A DNA stretch of 64,000 nt from Rhodocyclales bacterium (GCA_016235165.1 JACRLX010000023.1:62001-126000); one strand, 5' to 3'. Counted from the first letter of the stretch, positions 8,409 through 18,518 are shown. Numbers and translations are program-made. Notes: generated from the letters alone by a model not told the origin.

Positions 8409-10498
8409 CAGTCGCCGCCTCCGCCACCGTCCCCACCTCCGCCACCGCCGTCGCCACCGCCACTGTCGCCACCGAAGTCACTGCTGAAGTCGCTGTAGGC
8501 GCCGCTGCCGCCGGCATCGGCACTGCCGCTGAAACTGCCGCTGCTGTCGGAGCTGCTGTCGCTCGCGCCATCATCGCCGTCGGAATCACTCTCGCTGCCG
8601 AAGTCGCCGCCGCTGGAAAGGAAGTCGGCTTCCTTCCAGCGTTCGGCCTCGAAGTTGGCCACCCGGTAACGGCTGAACATCGGCAGCAGGACCAGGAAGC
8701 CCAGCAGGAAAAAGAAATTGCTCCAGGCCGCCGGATCGCGGATCACCCGCACGCGGTCGGCGACGCCGACGCGCTTTTCGGCGGAAAACTCGGGATCGAT
8801 GACAAGGTAGTAGTCCCCCGCCGGCAGGTCGCGGAACACCAGCTCGCGCGAGCGGTCGCCTTCGCTCCAGCTGCCGTCGTCATAGCCGTGCCAGTAGGCG
8901 AGCTCGGTCTGGCTGGCCCAGGCGCGGCCGCTGTTCTTTTCCACCAGGGTCAGGCCGAGGCCAAGCCAGTTGTTGTCGAGGTCGGTGTCGTGACGCAGCA
9001 CCACGCTGCGCGCCTCGCGTTCGAGCCGGAAGCCCTGGGAGGTGATCGCTTCGTCCTTGTCGGTGGCAAAGAACAGGCGCTGGTCGAGCACGGTGCGCCC
9101 GCCGAGGAGGAAGACCCACAGCAGCTGGGCCAGCAGCGCCAGCACGGCGAATTTCCAGAACTGGCCGCAGACCCGGCGATGCGCTTCGGCGCGCGGGTTG
9201 GGCTGGTTCATGGCGATGCCGATCGGTTCGGGCAGGGCGTGGTCGAGCTTGAACGCGGTGGCGACTTCCCCGACCGGCAGGTAGTCGCCCAGCGACCAGG
9301 TGATCTCGGCATGCCGCGCCTCGCGGCTCAGCATGCGCGGCGGGGCGACGAAGTCCATGGTCTCCCAGGTCTCGCCGACTTCGACCTTCCAGGTGAATTC
9401 GCCGATGACATAACGGGTCACGGCCGAACCGGCGGAGAAGCGCCGATACTGCTGCGCGTTGTGGCTTACCATGGGGAAGCCGACCTGGTAGCGCGGCGGA
9501 TTGTTGATGGGGCTGACCCAGCTCCAGTGGCCGTTCGCCTCGATCAGCCAGCGAAAGCCCTCCTCCGCGTGGTGCAGCAGGTATTCCTGCCAGGGGTAGT
9601 CCCTGCCCTCGGCGCTGACGGCGCGTTCCTGGAAGCCGATCACGGTCCACTCGCGGCCGCCGAAGCGGCCCGTGCTGCCGAGCGGGATCGCCGGCTCGAT
9701 GCGCGTCGCGGCGGCGGCCTTGTGCAGGATGCGCAGGCTGGCGTTGTCGTGTGCCAGCACCGTCAGGCACGAAGGACAGGCCACGCTTTGCACCGCCTTG
9801 TCATGGATGCCGATGGCGCTGCCGCAGCGCGGACAGCTGAGAGCCTTGACCACCCCGGCAGGCCTGGCGGCCGCCCCGTCGCGCAGATTGGCGAAGCCGA
9901 AACTGGCGAAGGACAGCGACTCACCGACGAAGACCAGCGGCGGTGTTTCCGAGTAGTCGATGCTGGCGAAGCCAGTACCCCCGGTGGCGCGCAGGTCCAC
10001 CAGCGGTGCCGGGTAGCCGGCGCCGAAGGCGAAGGGCAGTTCGCCCTCGCCCGCTACGCACATTGCCTCTTCGCGGTTGCTGACGACGAATTCCCGCCCG
10101 GCGATGCGCACGGCATCGTTGGGCATGATCCCGGCGAAGGCCGGCAGCGCGCCGCCGGGCGGCGTCAGGAAGCTGATCGTGTATTCGCCGCCGGCGTCCG
10201 ACAGCCAGCCGGAGCGCATGTCGTCGAACAGCACATGCCATTCGTTCCAGACGCCCGCTGCATAGCGCAGCTGGATGCGGCCGATGACCGCGAAATGCAC
10301 GCCCTTGTAGCGGCCCTCGGTGCCGAGCCGGATCGGCGAGGCGTCTTCGAGCAGGTCGGCCATGCGGCCGAGGTTTTCCAGGTTGCCACGGTGGCGTACC
10401 AGCGTGCTGCGGCAGAACTCGCAGACGCCATGGAAGGAGGCCGAGGACTTGAAGACGACCGGCGCGCCGCAGGCCGGGCAGTTGGCGCTGAAGGGCAT
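8408..10498 (-). CDS. DUF4178 protein with two zinc ribbons
   Basis: A 696-residue protein built as two units. Each has a zinc ribbon (CPACG..CEFC near the N-terminus; CPRCG..CPSC near 230-250) followed by a DUF4178 domain (LGTEGRYKGVHFAVIGRIQLRY; LGSTGRFGGREWTVIGFQER). A membrane segment (FWKFAVLALLAQLLWVFLLGG) precedes a ~120-residue globular part, then a second membrane segment (SNFFFLLGFLVLLPMF), and the last ~75 residues are almost only Ser, Gly and Asp. DUF4178 genes are often found beside SPFH, DUF350 and SpeD/SpeE genes, as here. Molecular function is unknown. It follows the SPFH gene by 24 bp. Confidence 0.85.
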   Translation of the reverse strand: MPFSANCPACGAPVVFKSSASFHGVCEFCRSTLVRHRGNLENLGRMADLLEDASPIRLGTEGRYKGVHFAVIGRIQLRYAAGVWNEWHVLFDDMRSGWLSDAGGEYTISFLTPPGGALPAFAGIMPNDAVRIAGREFVVSNREEAMCVAGEGELPFAFGAGYPAPLVDLRATGGTGFASIDYSETPPLVFVGESLSFASFGFANLRDGAAARPAGVVKALSCPRCGSAIGIHDKAVQSVACPSCLTVLAHDNASLRILHKAAAATRIEPAIPLGSTGRFGGREWTVIGFQERAVSAEGRDYPWQEYLLHHAEEGFRWLIEANGHWSWVSPINNPPRYQVGFPMVSHNAQQYRRFSAGSAVTRYVIGEFTWKVEVGETWETMDFVAPPRMLSREARHAEITWSLGDYLPVGEVATAFKLDHALPEPIGIAMNQPNPRAEAHRRVCGQFWKFAVLALLAQLLWVFLLGGRTVLDQRLFFATDKDEAITSQGFRLEREARSVVLRHDTDLDNNWLGLGLTLVEKNSGRAWASQTELAYWHGYDDGSWSEGDRSRELVFRDLPAGDYYLVIDPEFSAEKRVGVADRVRVIRDPAAWSNFFFLLGFLVLLPMFSRYRVANFEAERWKEADFLSSGGDFGSESDSDGDDGASDSSSDSSGSFSGSADAGGSGAYSDFSSDFGGDSGGGDGGGGGGDGGGGGD

Positions 10499-10522
10499 GG
10501 GCGGTGCGGGGGCGGTGCGGCG

Positions 10523-11575
10523 TCAGCCGAGCTTCTGCAGCAGTTCTGCCTTTTTCGCGTCGAACTCGGCTTGCGAGAGGATGCCCTTGGCCACCAGGCC
10601 GTGCAGCTTTTCCAGCGTGGCGACGACATCGTCGGCCGACACCGGCGCGGTAGTCGGCGCAGAAGTCGGCGCTGGAGGGACGGCGATTCCGGGAGCAGCG
10701 GGGGCTGCCGGGTTCAATGCACCTGCCATTGCTCCCGCGATCTGCTGGCCCATGCCGAAGCCGACACCAACCCCGGCGCCCAGCCCCGCCAGGCCGCCTT
10801 CGTTCTGCGCCGCGAGCGGGATCGCCTCGGCGGTCTGGAACTGGGTGTAGGCCTGCATGCCGCCCATCATGTTCACGCCGATGCGCTTGTCGAGCATGGC
10901 CTGCAATTCCTCGGGCAGCGAGATGTTCTGCACGTTGAGGCTGTCCAGCGCCAGGCCGTATTGCTGGAACATCGGGTCGAGCTTGGCCTTGAGCGCCCTG
11001 CCGAACTCCTCCTGGTTGCCCGCCATGTCGATGAAGGGCACGCCGGATTCACCGAAGATGTCGGAAATGTGGCCGACGATGGTATTGCGCAGCTGGCCTT
11101 CGAGCTGCTCGGAAGTAAAGCGTTCCAGCGTGCCGGAGAGCGTGGTGTGGAAGGCTTTCGGATCGGTCAGGTGGAAGGCGTAGATGCCGAAGGCGCGCAG
11201 CCGCACCATGCCGAAATCCTTGTCGCGGATGGTCACCGGGTTGGGCGTGCCCCACTTGCGGTCGATCTTCTGCCGCGTGGAAAAGAAATACACGTCGGAC
11301 TTGAAGGGCGACTCGAACAGCTTGTCCCAGTTCTTCAGGTAGGTCAGCACCGGCAGCGTCTGCGTCGTCAGCTTGTACATGCCGGGGCCGAAGATGTCGG
11401 CCACCACGCCCTCGTTGATGAACACCGCCATCTGCGATTCGCGTACCGTCAGGCTGGCGCCGTTCTGGATTTCCATCTCGGCCATGGGGAAGCGCCAGGC
11501 CATGGTCTCGCCGTCGTCCTCGGTCCACTGGATGATGTCGATGAACTGTTTCTTGATGAAGTCCATGAGTGCCAT
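10523..11575 (-). CDS. SPFH-domain protein with C-terminal SHOCT
   Basis: A 350-residue protein of the 'virion core protein'/SPFH type. It begins MALMDFIKKQFIDIIQW, has the SPFH core (ESQMAVFINEGVVADIFGPGMY, TLPVLTYLKNWDKLF, SDVYFFS), a Gly/Ala/Pro-rich linker from about 255, and a short C-terminal SHOCT helix pair (LEKLHGLVAKGILSQAEFDAKKAELL). SPFH proteins assemble on membranes and organise microdomains. The linker contains a copy of the dispersed 16-bp repeat (PAPTSAPT). It lies between DUF350 and DUF4178 genes with gaps of about 25 bp, consistent with one transcript. Confidence 0.87.
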   Translation of the reverse strand: MALMDFIKKQFIDIIQWTEDDGETMAWRFPMAEMEIQNGASLTVRESQMAVFINEGVVADIFGPGMYKLTTQTLPVLTYLKNWDKLFESPFKSDVYFFSTRQKIDRKWGTPNPVTIRDKDFGMVRLRAFGIYAFHLTDPKAFHTTLSGTLERFTSEQLEGQLRNTIVGHISDIFGESGVPFIDMAGNQEEFGRALKAKLDPMFQQYGLALDSLNVQNISLPEELQAMLDKRIGVNMMGGMQAYTQFQTAEAIPLAAQNEGGLAGLGAGVGVGFGMGQQIAGAMAGALNPAAPAAPGIAVPPAPTSAPTTAPVSADDVVATLEKLHGLVAKGILSQAEFDAKKAELLQKLG

Positions 11576-11599
11576 GTGCGTCTCCCTGGGTATCGGTTT

Positions 11600-12004
11600 T
11601 CAGTAGGTCATGCAGGCGGCGTTGATCAGGCCGATGGTCAGCGACAGCGCGGCGACGAAGACCGCCGGCGCGATGCGGTTGGCGGCAATGTCTTCCTTCA
11701 GCGTCGGCAAGGCCACCCGCGCCACGCCCCAGGCCAGGAGCTGGATGACTCCGGCGATGAGGCCCCACACCAGCAGGTCGAGCAGGGTGTCGCTGTGGGC
11801 GATGACATTGGCGATCGGCATGGCGAAGCCGAGCACCGCGCCGGACAGCGAAACGGCGGCGGCGATGTTGTTGTTGCGGATCAGGCGGATCTCGTCGTAG
11901 GGCGTGACGAACAGGTAGATGGCGACGAATGCCGCCAGCAGCGTCAGGGCGGCGCCGAAGTAGGCAAGAAAATTCGGCAGCGTGGCAAGGAAATGGGCGG
12001 GCAT
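11600..12004 (-). CDS. DUF350 membrane protein
   Basis: A 134-residue protein with four hydrophobic segments and the DUF350 signature (IYLFVTPYDEIRLIRNNNIAAAVSLSGAVLGFAMPI). E. coli YjfL is a family member; function is unknown, though the family recurs with polyamine, SPFH and PspA-type genes. It heads the tight group DUF350, SPFH, DUF4178, small peptide, aminopropyltransferase. A strong hairpin without a T-tract lies upstream at 12034-12061. Confidence 0.85.
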   Translation of the reverse strand: MPAHFLATLPNFLAYFGAALTLLAAFVAIYLFVTPYDEIRLIRNNNIAAAVSLSGAVLGFAMPIANVIAHSDTLLDLLVWGLIAGVIQLLAWGVARVALPTLKEDIAANRIAPAVFVAALSLTIGLINAACMTY

Positions 12005-12033
12005 GTCTGGGCCTCCGATCAGCGTGTCATTCT

Positions 12034-12061
12034 CCCCTTGTCGCGCAATGGCGACAAGGGG
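12034..12061. other. Inverted repeat between AsmA-like and DUF350 genes
   Basis: CCCCTTGTCGC, a six-base loop, and GCGACAAGGGG form a perfect 11-bp hairpin. No run of T follows on either strand, so it is not a classical intrinsic terminator. It could still slow transcription leaving the AsmA-like gene or be an operator before the DUF350 gene. Confidence 0.5.
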
Positions 12062-12091
12062 TGGCCCGACAGTTTGCCGTCCGGCTTGCGG

Positions 12092-13750
12092 TCAGCGTTG
12101 GTAGTTCGGTGTCGCCAGCGAGCCGCCGATTTTCAGGGTTTGCGCGCGGCGCGGACCGGGCGCGAGCGCCTCGACCGTGAGCCGGCCGTTGGCCGCGCCC
12201 TGGGCATCGAAACCGAGTTCGCCGTCGGCCTTGAGTCCCGGTGCCAGCAGCCGCAGCCGGCTCAGTTCGACGCGTCTGGCCTCCACCGCGAAATCCCCGG
12301 CCAGCGACTCGAAGCGGAAATTGCCGCCGCTTCCCCGCTGCTGCAAGACGCGGTCGAGATCGACGCCGACCAGTTCGCCGCGCCCCAGCAGGAAGCTGCC
12401 GGCCATCGACGCCCGTGCCGGCAGTTCGCTTGGCTGACTGGCCGCGGCAACCAGCGTGGCCTTGCCGGAGACATCGCCCTCGTCGATCCAGGCCCGCGCC
12501 AGCTTGCCGGCATCGATGCGCCTGGCGGCGAGCTTCGCGCTCAGGCGCCAGCCTTCGCCCCAGCTCAAGAGGCCGTCGCCCGCCAGTTCGCCCGCCAGTG
12601 CCGTGGCCGAAAATTTGTCGCAACGCAGGCTCCCGGCGCCCAGCTGGCCCGTCAATGACAAATCCGTCAGCGGCGATTTGGCGCCCAGCAGCCAGCGTGT
12701 CTGGCTGGCTTCCAGCGCCAGCCGCCATTGCTCCTCGCGGTGCAGCTCGAACTTGAGCCTGCCCGATTCGGCACCTTCGCCGCCGCCGCTCAACGAGATC
12801 AGCCGGCCGTCCTGAAAGCGGGCGTGCAGGTTCAGCGGTGGCAGATCCTGCTGTCCGCCGGTGAACATCAGATCCTTGACGTTGATCTCGCCCGAGTTCA
12901 GCAGCGCCGAGCCGGATGCGCCGTCGAGCAGCGCCAATGCCAGCCGTGGCGGCAGCAGCGGACGTTCGATGCGTATGGCATGGTAAGCGGGCAGTTCGGA
13001 GAAAATTCCGCGCCAGCCGCTGTCGATGGCGATTAACCCTATGTGCGCCGCCGCGGAAGCTGTGCTGATGCTCACCTCGTGCAGATGCCATTGCGGTCGC
13101 GGCAGCAGCGCCAGCCTTGCGCTGCCGATTTTCACCGGGACGCCGAATAGCGCGCTGGCGCTCTGCTCGAAGCCGGCGCGCCGGCTTTCGAAGTTGTAGA
13201 GCTGGAGGAAACCGAGAATCAGCACGGGTGGCAGCAACAGCCCCAGCAGCAGCGGCCAGATCACGCGCCGCTGCCGTTCGCGGCGCTGGCGCAGGCGTTC
13301 CTGGAGTGCCGCGCGGTCGCGTTCCTCTTCTTCGAGGCGGGCGCGTTCCAGGGCCTCGGCGCGGGCCTTCTTTTCCGCGGCCTTGCGCCTGCGTTCCTCT
13401 TCGGCGCGTTGCCGTGCGGCTTCGGCATCGCGCGCGGCCTGATCCGCCGCCTCGCGCTGTGCAGCTTGCTCCGCTTCGCGTCGTGCCAACTCGGCGGCCG
13501 CAGCGCGGGCCTGCTCTTCCGCCAGCCGGCGCGCCTGTTCCTCGGCCGCCAGGCGCAGGCGCTCGGCCAGTTCCAGCGCCGCCTTTTCCTCGGCCTTGCG
13601 GCGTGCCTCGTCATCGAGCTGGCGCAGCAGCTCGGTAGCGTTGCCGTCACGCTGGCCGCGCCGCCGCGCAAAATCGACGCGCAACTTCTCGGCGGTTTGG
13701 TCAATGCCTGGTTGGCTGTGGTCCAGCGCGATGTCGATCGGTCGTGCCAT
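12092..13750 (-). CDS. AsmA-like protein with long cytoplasmic coiled coil
   Basis: From the ATG at 13750, which has GGAG six bases upstream, the product is 552 residues. Residues 40-160 are an uninterrupted Glu/Arg/Ala-rich coiled coil (ARRKAEEKAALELAERLRLA style). A single membrane segment follows at about 163-185 (VIWPLLLGLLLPPVLILGF). The remaining ~365 residues have the beta-rich, LARLALLPRPQWHL-type pattern of AsmA-family proteins, which bridge or act at the inner and outer membrane. The coiled coil in front of the membrane segment is unusual for AsmA members. Longer upstream starts exist but have poorer ribosome sites. Confidence 0.7.
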   Translation of the reverse strand: MARPIDIALDHSQPGIDQTAEKLRVDFARRRGQRDGNATELLRQLDDEARRKAEEKAALELAERLRLAAEEQARRLAEEQARAAAAELARREAEQAAQREAADQAARDAEAARQRAEEERRRKAAEKKARAEALERARLEEEERDRAALQERLRQRRERQRRVIWPLLLGLLLPPVLILGFLQLYNFESRRAGFEQSASALFGVPVKIGSARLALLPRPQWHLHEVSISTASAAAHIGLIAIDSGWRGIFSELPAYHAIRIERPLLPPRLALALLDGASGSALLNSGEINVKDLMFTGGQQDLPPLNLHARFQDGRLISLSGGGEGAESGRLKFELHREEQWRLALEASQTRWLLGAKSPLTDLSLTGQLGAGSLRCDKFSATALAGELAGDGLLSWGEGWRLSAKLAARRIDAGKLARAWIDEGDVSGKATLVAAASQPSELPARASMAGSFLLGRGELVGVDLDRVLQQRGSGGNFRFESLAGDFAVEARRVELSRLRLLAPGLKADGELGFDAQGAANGRLTVEALAPGPRRAQTLKIGGSLATPNYQR

Positions 13751-14058
13751 GTCGTGCTCCGTGACGCGATGCGAAATGTCGGGCATCGCCGCGCCTGAAT
13801 CATCCGGCAAATCCCCGGCATGGAACGTGACGTAGCGCACGCCAGGCCGCGTGTGGCGGCGCGAAGAGCGTGAACTAGCGCACGGAGCGGCGCATTTTCC
13901 GCTCAAGGCACTGCGGTGGGCTTCGCTACATTCGCGTCACGATGAATGAGACGGGATGATCAGGCAGGCTTGGCTGGCCGGCGGCGTCATGGTCTGCGGC
14001 ATGGCCCTGGCGACACCCGCCGACCGGGCGGGAACGGAACGCGAGGCATCCGCGATCC
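13751..14058. other. Gap with a frameshifted signal-peptide-like reading frame
   Basis: Between the minus-strand AsmA-like gene and the plus-strand Sel1-like gene. From the ATG at 13956 (GAGACGGG just upstream) one reads MIRQAWLAGGVMVCGMALAT, a good signal peptide, up to about 14058. That frame ends just before the GTG-led frame of the Sel1-like protein; dropping the C at 14058 would join them. The rest of the gap shows nothing I can name. Confidence 0.45.
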
Positions 14059-14340
14059 GTGTTCGATGCGGCCCTGCTCGGGGCCGCGCGGGGCGATGCC
14101 GAGGTCGCCTACCGCGTGGCGCGCGCCTACATCGACGGCAAGTCGGGGGTCTTCTCCAGCCTCTACCGCCACGAACAATGGCTGCGTTTCGCCGGCGAAC
14201 TCGGCCACGCGCGTGCCAGCTGGGAACTGGCGCAGCTCTACAACACCCTTGGCCGCGTCGCCGAAGCCGCGCACTACGAAAAGCGTGCGATCAGTCTCGG
14301 CTACAAGCCGCCACCGCGCCTGTCCCCCCGCGATTACTGA
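14059..14340 (+). CDS. Sel1/TPR-like small protein, probably frameshifted at its N-terminus
   Basis: Ninety-three residues read from a GTG: FDAALLGAARGDAEVAYRVA, then LGHARASWELAQLYNTLG and AAHYEKRAISLGYKPP, two or three Sel1-type helical repeats that usually mediate protein-protein contacts. On its own it has no export signal, but a signal peptide lies in another frame immediately upstream (13956-14058), one base out of register. The gene may thus be a 127-residue exported protein broken by a one-base insertion, a sequencing error or, less likely, a programmed frameshift. The 16-bp repeat begins at the stop codon. Confidence 0.55.
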   Translation: MFDAALLGAARGDAEVAYRVARAYIDGKSGVFSSLYRHEQWLRFAGELGHARASWELAQLYNTLGRVAEAAHYEKRAISLGYKPPPRLSPRDY

Positions 14341-14354
14341 AAGTCGGCGCTGGC
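14339..14354 (+). repeat. Dispersed 16-bp repeat, exact copy
   Basis: GAAAGTCGGCGCTGGC, beginning within the TGA stop of the Sel1-like gene. Exact copies in inverse orientation occur at 46119 and 58314. Confidence 0.7.
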
Positions 14355-14421
14355 TCGCTTTGCGTACCTGGAACGCCGCTTCGCGGGCAGGTAACGGCGA
14401 GCAGGCCCGCCGCGGCGCGTC

Positions 14422-15129
14422 TCAGCGCGTCAACCCGTAATGTGCCAGGCCTTCCAGCACCAGGTGCTCCACCACGCGGCAGGGTTGGGCCAGGTGCGGC
14501 ACCAGGTCGGCCGCGGCGCCGCCGGAGAGCAGGCAGGCGAGGCCTTGCGGCTGGGCTGCGCGCACGCGCTCGATGGCGCCCAGTGTGGCGTGCAGGGCGC
14601 CGCTGACGATGGCGTCATCGGTGTTGCTGGCGAGGGCGCGAAAGTGGCCGACGGCATGGGGAAGATCGGCCGTGTTGCTGGCCAGGGCGCTGCGCATCAG
14701 GGCCAGGCCGGGCAGGATCAGGCCGCCGAGGAAACGGCCGCCGGCGTCGAGCACATCGACGGTGGTGGCAGTGCCGGCCAGCACCACCACGCAGGCATCG
14801 CAGTGCAAGGCGCGGGCGCCGATCAGCGCCGCCCAGCGGTCGGCACCCAACTGCTGCGGCGCATCGTAGCCGTTGCTGATGCCGCAGGCAGCGGGCGATG
14901 AGCTCAGCCAGTCGAGCGGCAGGCGCAGTTTCGCGGCCAGCGCCTCGATGCGCTGGCGGGCCTGCTCGCCGGCGACATTGCAGGCGACGATACGGGTCGG
15001 CGGCACCGGCAGGCGATTTTCCAGGGCATCGAAACTGGCATATTCCAGCGCACCCTGGGCACGCCACGCGACGCCCTCGCACAGGCCGTACTTGAGGCGC
15101 GTATTGCCGGCGTCGAGGCAGAGCAGCAC
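14422..15129 (-). CDS. coaX: Type III pantothenate kinase
   Basis: First step of coenzyme A synthesis. The 235-residue product starts MLLCLDAGNTRLKYG with the ASKHA phosphate motif DAGNT at 6-10, and has GADRWAALIGA and GTATTVDVLD, both hallmarks of CoaX. Type III kinases need a monovalent cation and are not feedback-inhibited by CoA. I chose the GTG at 15129 because it places the motif at the usual distance and lies just after the birA stop. birA-coaX is a common betaproteobacterial pair. Confidence 0.9.
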   Translation of the reverse strand: MLLCLDAGNTRLKYGLCEGVAWRAQGALEYASFDALENRLPVPPTRIVACNVAGEQARQRIEALAAKLRLPLDWLSSSPAACGISNGYDAPQQLGADRWAALIGARALHCDACVVVLAGTATTVDVLDAGGRFLGGLILPGLALMRSALASNTADLPHAVGHFRALASNTDDAIVSGALHATLGAIERVRAAQPQGLACLLSGGAAADLVPHLAQPCRVVEHLVLEGLAHYGLTR

Positions 15130-15134
15130 CGGCG

Positions 15135-15905
15135 TCAGACCGGACGCAGCGAGACTTCGCCGGACAGCACGCGCTCGACGCGGCCCTCGCTTTCGAGCAG
15201 CAGCGCGCCATCGGCATCGACGCCGCGACAGATGCCCTGGCGCGCCGCGCCGAAATCGGCGCTCAGCACGACGGGCGCATCCTGGTAGGCGTGGCGCACG
15301 GTCCATGCATCGCGCATGGGCGCAAAGCCGCTCGTGGCGAACTGTTCCAGGCGTTCCAGCAGCCGGGTCAGCAGGAGGGCATAAAGTGCGTTGGGGTCGG
15401 CATCCGGCAGGTCGAGCGCGGCCGACGCCACCCGCAATTCATTCGGCATGGTGGCGGCCAGGCGCAGGTTGAGGCCGATGCCGATTACGGCGGCATGCGG
15501 TGCGCCGGGCAGCAGCTCGACCAGGATGCCGCCCAGCTTGCGCCCGTCCTTGAGGATGTCGTTGGGCCATTTCAGCGCCGTACCGTGGGCGCCGACTTTC
15601 GTCATAGCGTCAGCAACCGCCAGGCCGACCGCCAGCGACAGCCCGGCCGGCGCGGTGCCCGGCGCGAAGCGCCAGAGCAGCGAGAAGGTCAGGCTGTCGC
15701 CGGGGCTGGCGAACCAGCTGCGGCCGCGCCGGCCGCGCCCGGCGGTTTGTTCCCTGGCGACGACGACCGTGCCCGAGGGTGCGCCGGCCTCGGCGCGTGC
15801 CAGCAGCACGGCGTTGGTCGAATCACAGCTGTCGAGCACGTCGATGTCGAAGCGGCGGGCGGCGGGCCCGAGGCGGGCAGCGATCGCGGCGATGGTGGCA
15901 GGCAT
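15135..15905 (-). CDS. birA: Biotin-[acetyl-CoA-carboxylase] ligase
   Basis: A 256-residue biotin protein ligase. It has the biotinyl-AMP loop GRGRRGR, the KWPNDIL motif, GGILVEL and a C-terminal SH3-like domain (GICRGVDADGALLLES). It attaches biotin to the acetyl-CoA carboxylase carrier protein. The N-terminal helix-turn-helix of E. coli BirA is absent, so this is a ligase without the repressor role. The ATG at 15905 is preceded by GGGGGA. It is followed within six bases by coaX. Confidence 0.92.
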   Translation of the reverse strand: MPATIAAIAARLGPAARRFDIDVLDSCDSTNAVLLARAEAGAPSGTVVVAREQTAGRGRRGRSWFASPGDSLTFSLLWRFAPGTAPAGLSLAVGLAVADAMTKVGAHGTALKWPNDILKDGRKLGGILVELLPGAPHAAVIGIGLNLRLAATMPNELRVASAALDLPDADPNALYALLLTRLLERLEQFATSGFAPMRDAWTVRHAYQDAPVVLSADFGAARQGICRGVDADGALLLESEGRVERVLSGEVSLRPV

Positions 15906-15973
15906 GGTGATCCCCCGAGTCGCGCAGCGGAAGCGACCGCTGGCGGGGGAACTATAGCTTATGCCGCTGCGGC

Positions 15974-17395
<1,422 letters not shown>

Positions 17396-17427
17396 CAGTC
17401 TTCCTTCTTCTTTAGTTTCGACGCAAC

Positions 17428-17443
17428 GCCTGCTTTCGCAGGC
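17428..17443. other. Small hairpin between ntrB and ntrC
   Basis: GCCTGC-TTTC-GCAGGC forms a 6-bp stem with a four-base loop in the 49-bp ntrB-ntrC gap. It may set relative expression of the two genes; no T-tract follows. Confidence 0.4.
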
Positions 17444-17444
17444 A

Positions 17445-18518
17445 TTAGTCTTCACTGAAACTGCGTTTTCTTGCCAGCGGCAGCAACAGCGAGAAGCAGG
17501 TGCGCCCCGGGCGCGAACTGACTTCGATGCTGCCGCCATGCTGCTGGATGAAACTCTGGGCGATGGTAAGGCCGAGGCCGCTGCCCTTTTCGCGGCCGGA
17601 CACCAGCGGGTAGAAGATCTTGTCGCGTATCTCCTCGGGCACGCCGGGTCCGTTGTCGATCACTTGCAATTCAAGTGCCAGCTCGTAGTGCTTTTTTGCC
17701 AGCGTGACATGGCGCGCGGCGCGGGTGCGGTAGATGATTTCGCCCTTGCCGTGCATCGCCTGTGCCGCGTTGCGCGAGATGTTGAGGATGGCCTGGATCA
17801 GCTGTTCGCGGTCGCCGGTGAGGTCGGGCAGCGAGGTGTCATAGTCGCGCCGCACGCTGACCTCGTGGTATTCGGCGTGGATCAGGCGTCGCACGCGTTC
17901 GAGGATTTCGTGGATGTTCACCTGGGCCGGCTGCATCACGCGATGCGAGGAGAGCAGGCGCTGCATCAGGTCCTGCAGGCGGTCGGCTTCCTCGATGATG
18001 ACCTGGGTATATTCCTTGAGCTGCGGGCTGGCCAGTTCGCGCTCCAGCAACTGCGCCGAACCGCGGATGCCGCCCAGTGGATTCTTGATCTCGTGCGCCA
18101 GGTTGCGCACCAGTTCGCGGTTGGCCTGCTGCTGCTGCGCCAGCTGCTCCTCGCGTGCCGCCTTGAGCTGCTGGTCGATCGGCCGCACTTCCAGCAGCAG
18201 GCGCGCATTCGCCGCTTCGACCGGGGTCACCGTGCAATCGACATGGAGTTGGGCATCGGGTCCGCGCTGGATGCGGATGTTGTGGCCGGTATAGCTCCAG
18301 TTGTTCTTCAGCGCGTTGTCCAGCGCGGCGGAAAGCTCGGGCGGTTCGCCCACCAGCTTGCTCAGGGCATGGCCGAGCACTTGCCGCGAGCTGACGGCGA
18401 ACAGGTTCTCAGCGGCCGGATTGAGGTGGCGCAGCACCAGCCCGGCGTCGACCAGGACCACGGCGGAGGAGAGCAGATCAAGGCCGCTGAACGCGGTGTA
18501 GGAGGCGGTTTCATTCAT
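17445..18518 (-). CDS. glnL: Nitrogen regulation sensor kinase NtrB
   Basis: A 357-residue PAS-histidine kinase. The N-terminal PAS domain (SSAVVLVDAGLVLRHLNPAAENLF) is followed by the H-box LVRNLAHEIKNPLGGIRG with the phosphorylated His, then N (NISRNAAQAM), DNGPGVP and GSGLGL boxes. It phosphorylates or dephosphorylates NtrC according to PII state. The ATG at 18518 gives the usual N-terminus; a GTG nine codons earlier is possible. Partner ntrC lies directly downstream. Confidence 0.93.
   Translation of the reverse strand: MNETASYTAFSGLDLLSSAVVLVDAGLVLRHLNPAAENLFAVSSRQVLGHALSKLVGEPPELSAALDNALKNNWSYTGHNIRIQRGPDAQLHVDCTVTPVEAANARLLLEVRPIDQQLKAAREEQLAQQQQANRELVRNLAHEIKNPLGGIRGSAQLLERELASPQLKEYTQVIIEEADRLQDLMQRLLSSHRVMQPAQVNIHEILERVRRLIHAEYHEVSVRRDYDTSLPDLTGDREQLIQAILNISRNAAQAMHGKGEIIYRTRAARHVTLAKKHYELALELQVIDNGPGVPEEIRDKIFYPLVSGREKGSGLGLTIAQSFIQQHGGSIEVSSRPGRTCFSLLLPLARKRSFSED

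Noticed and set aside
8408-8640. Short tandem-like GC repeats that might be a CRISPR or minisatellite
   Set aside because: They encode the Gly/Ser/Asp-rich tail of the DUF4178 protein, with irregular spacing and no spacers.
8888-12658. A 1256-codon open frame on the plus strand
   Set aside because: It lies antisense to the DUF4178, SPFH and DUF350 genes, has no recognisable domain, and is explained by high-GC codon use in the real genes.
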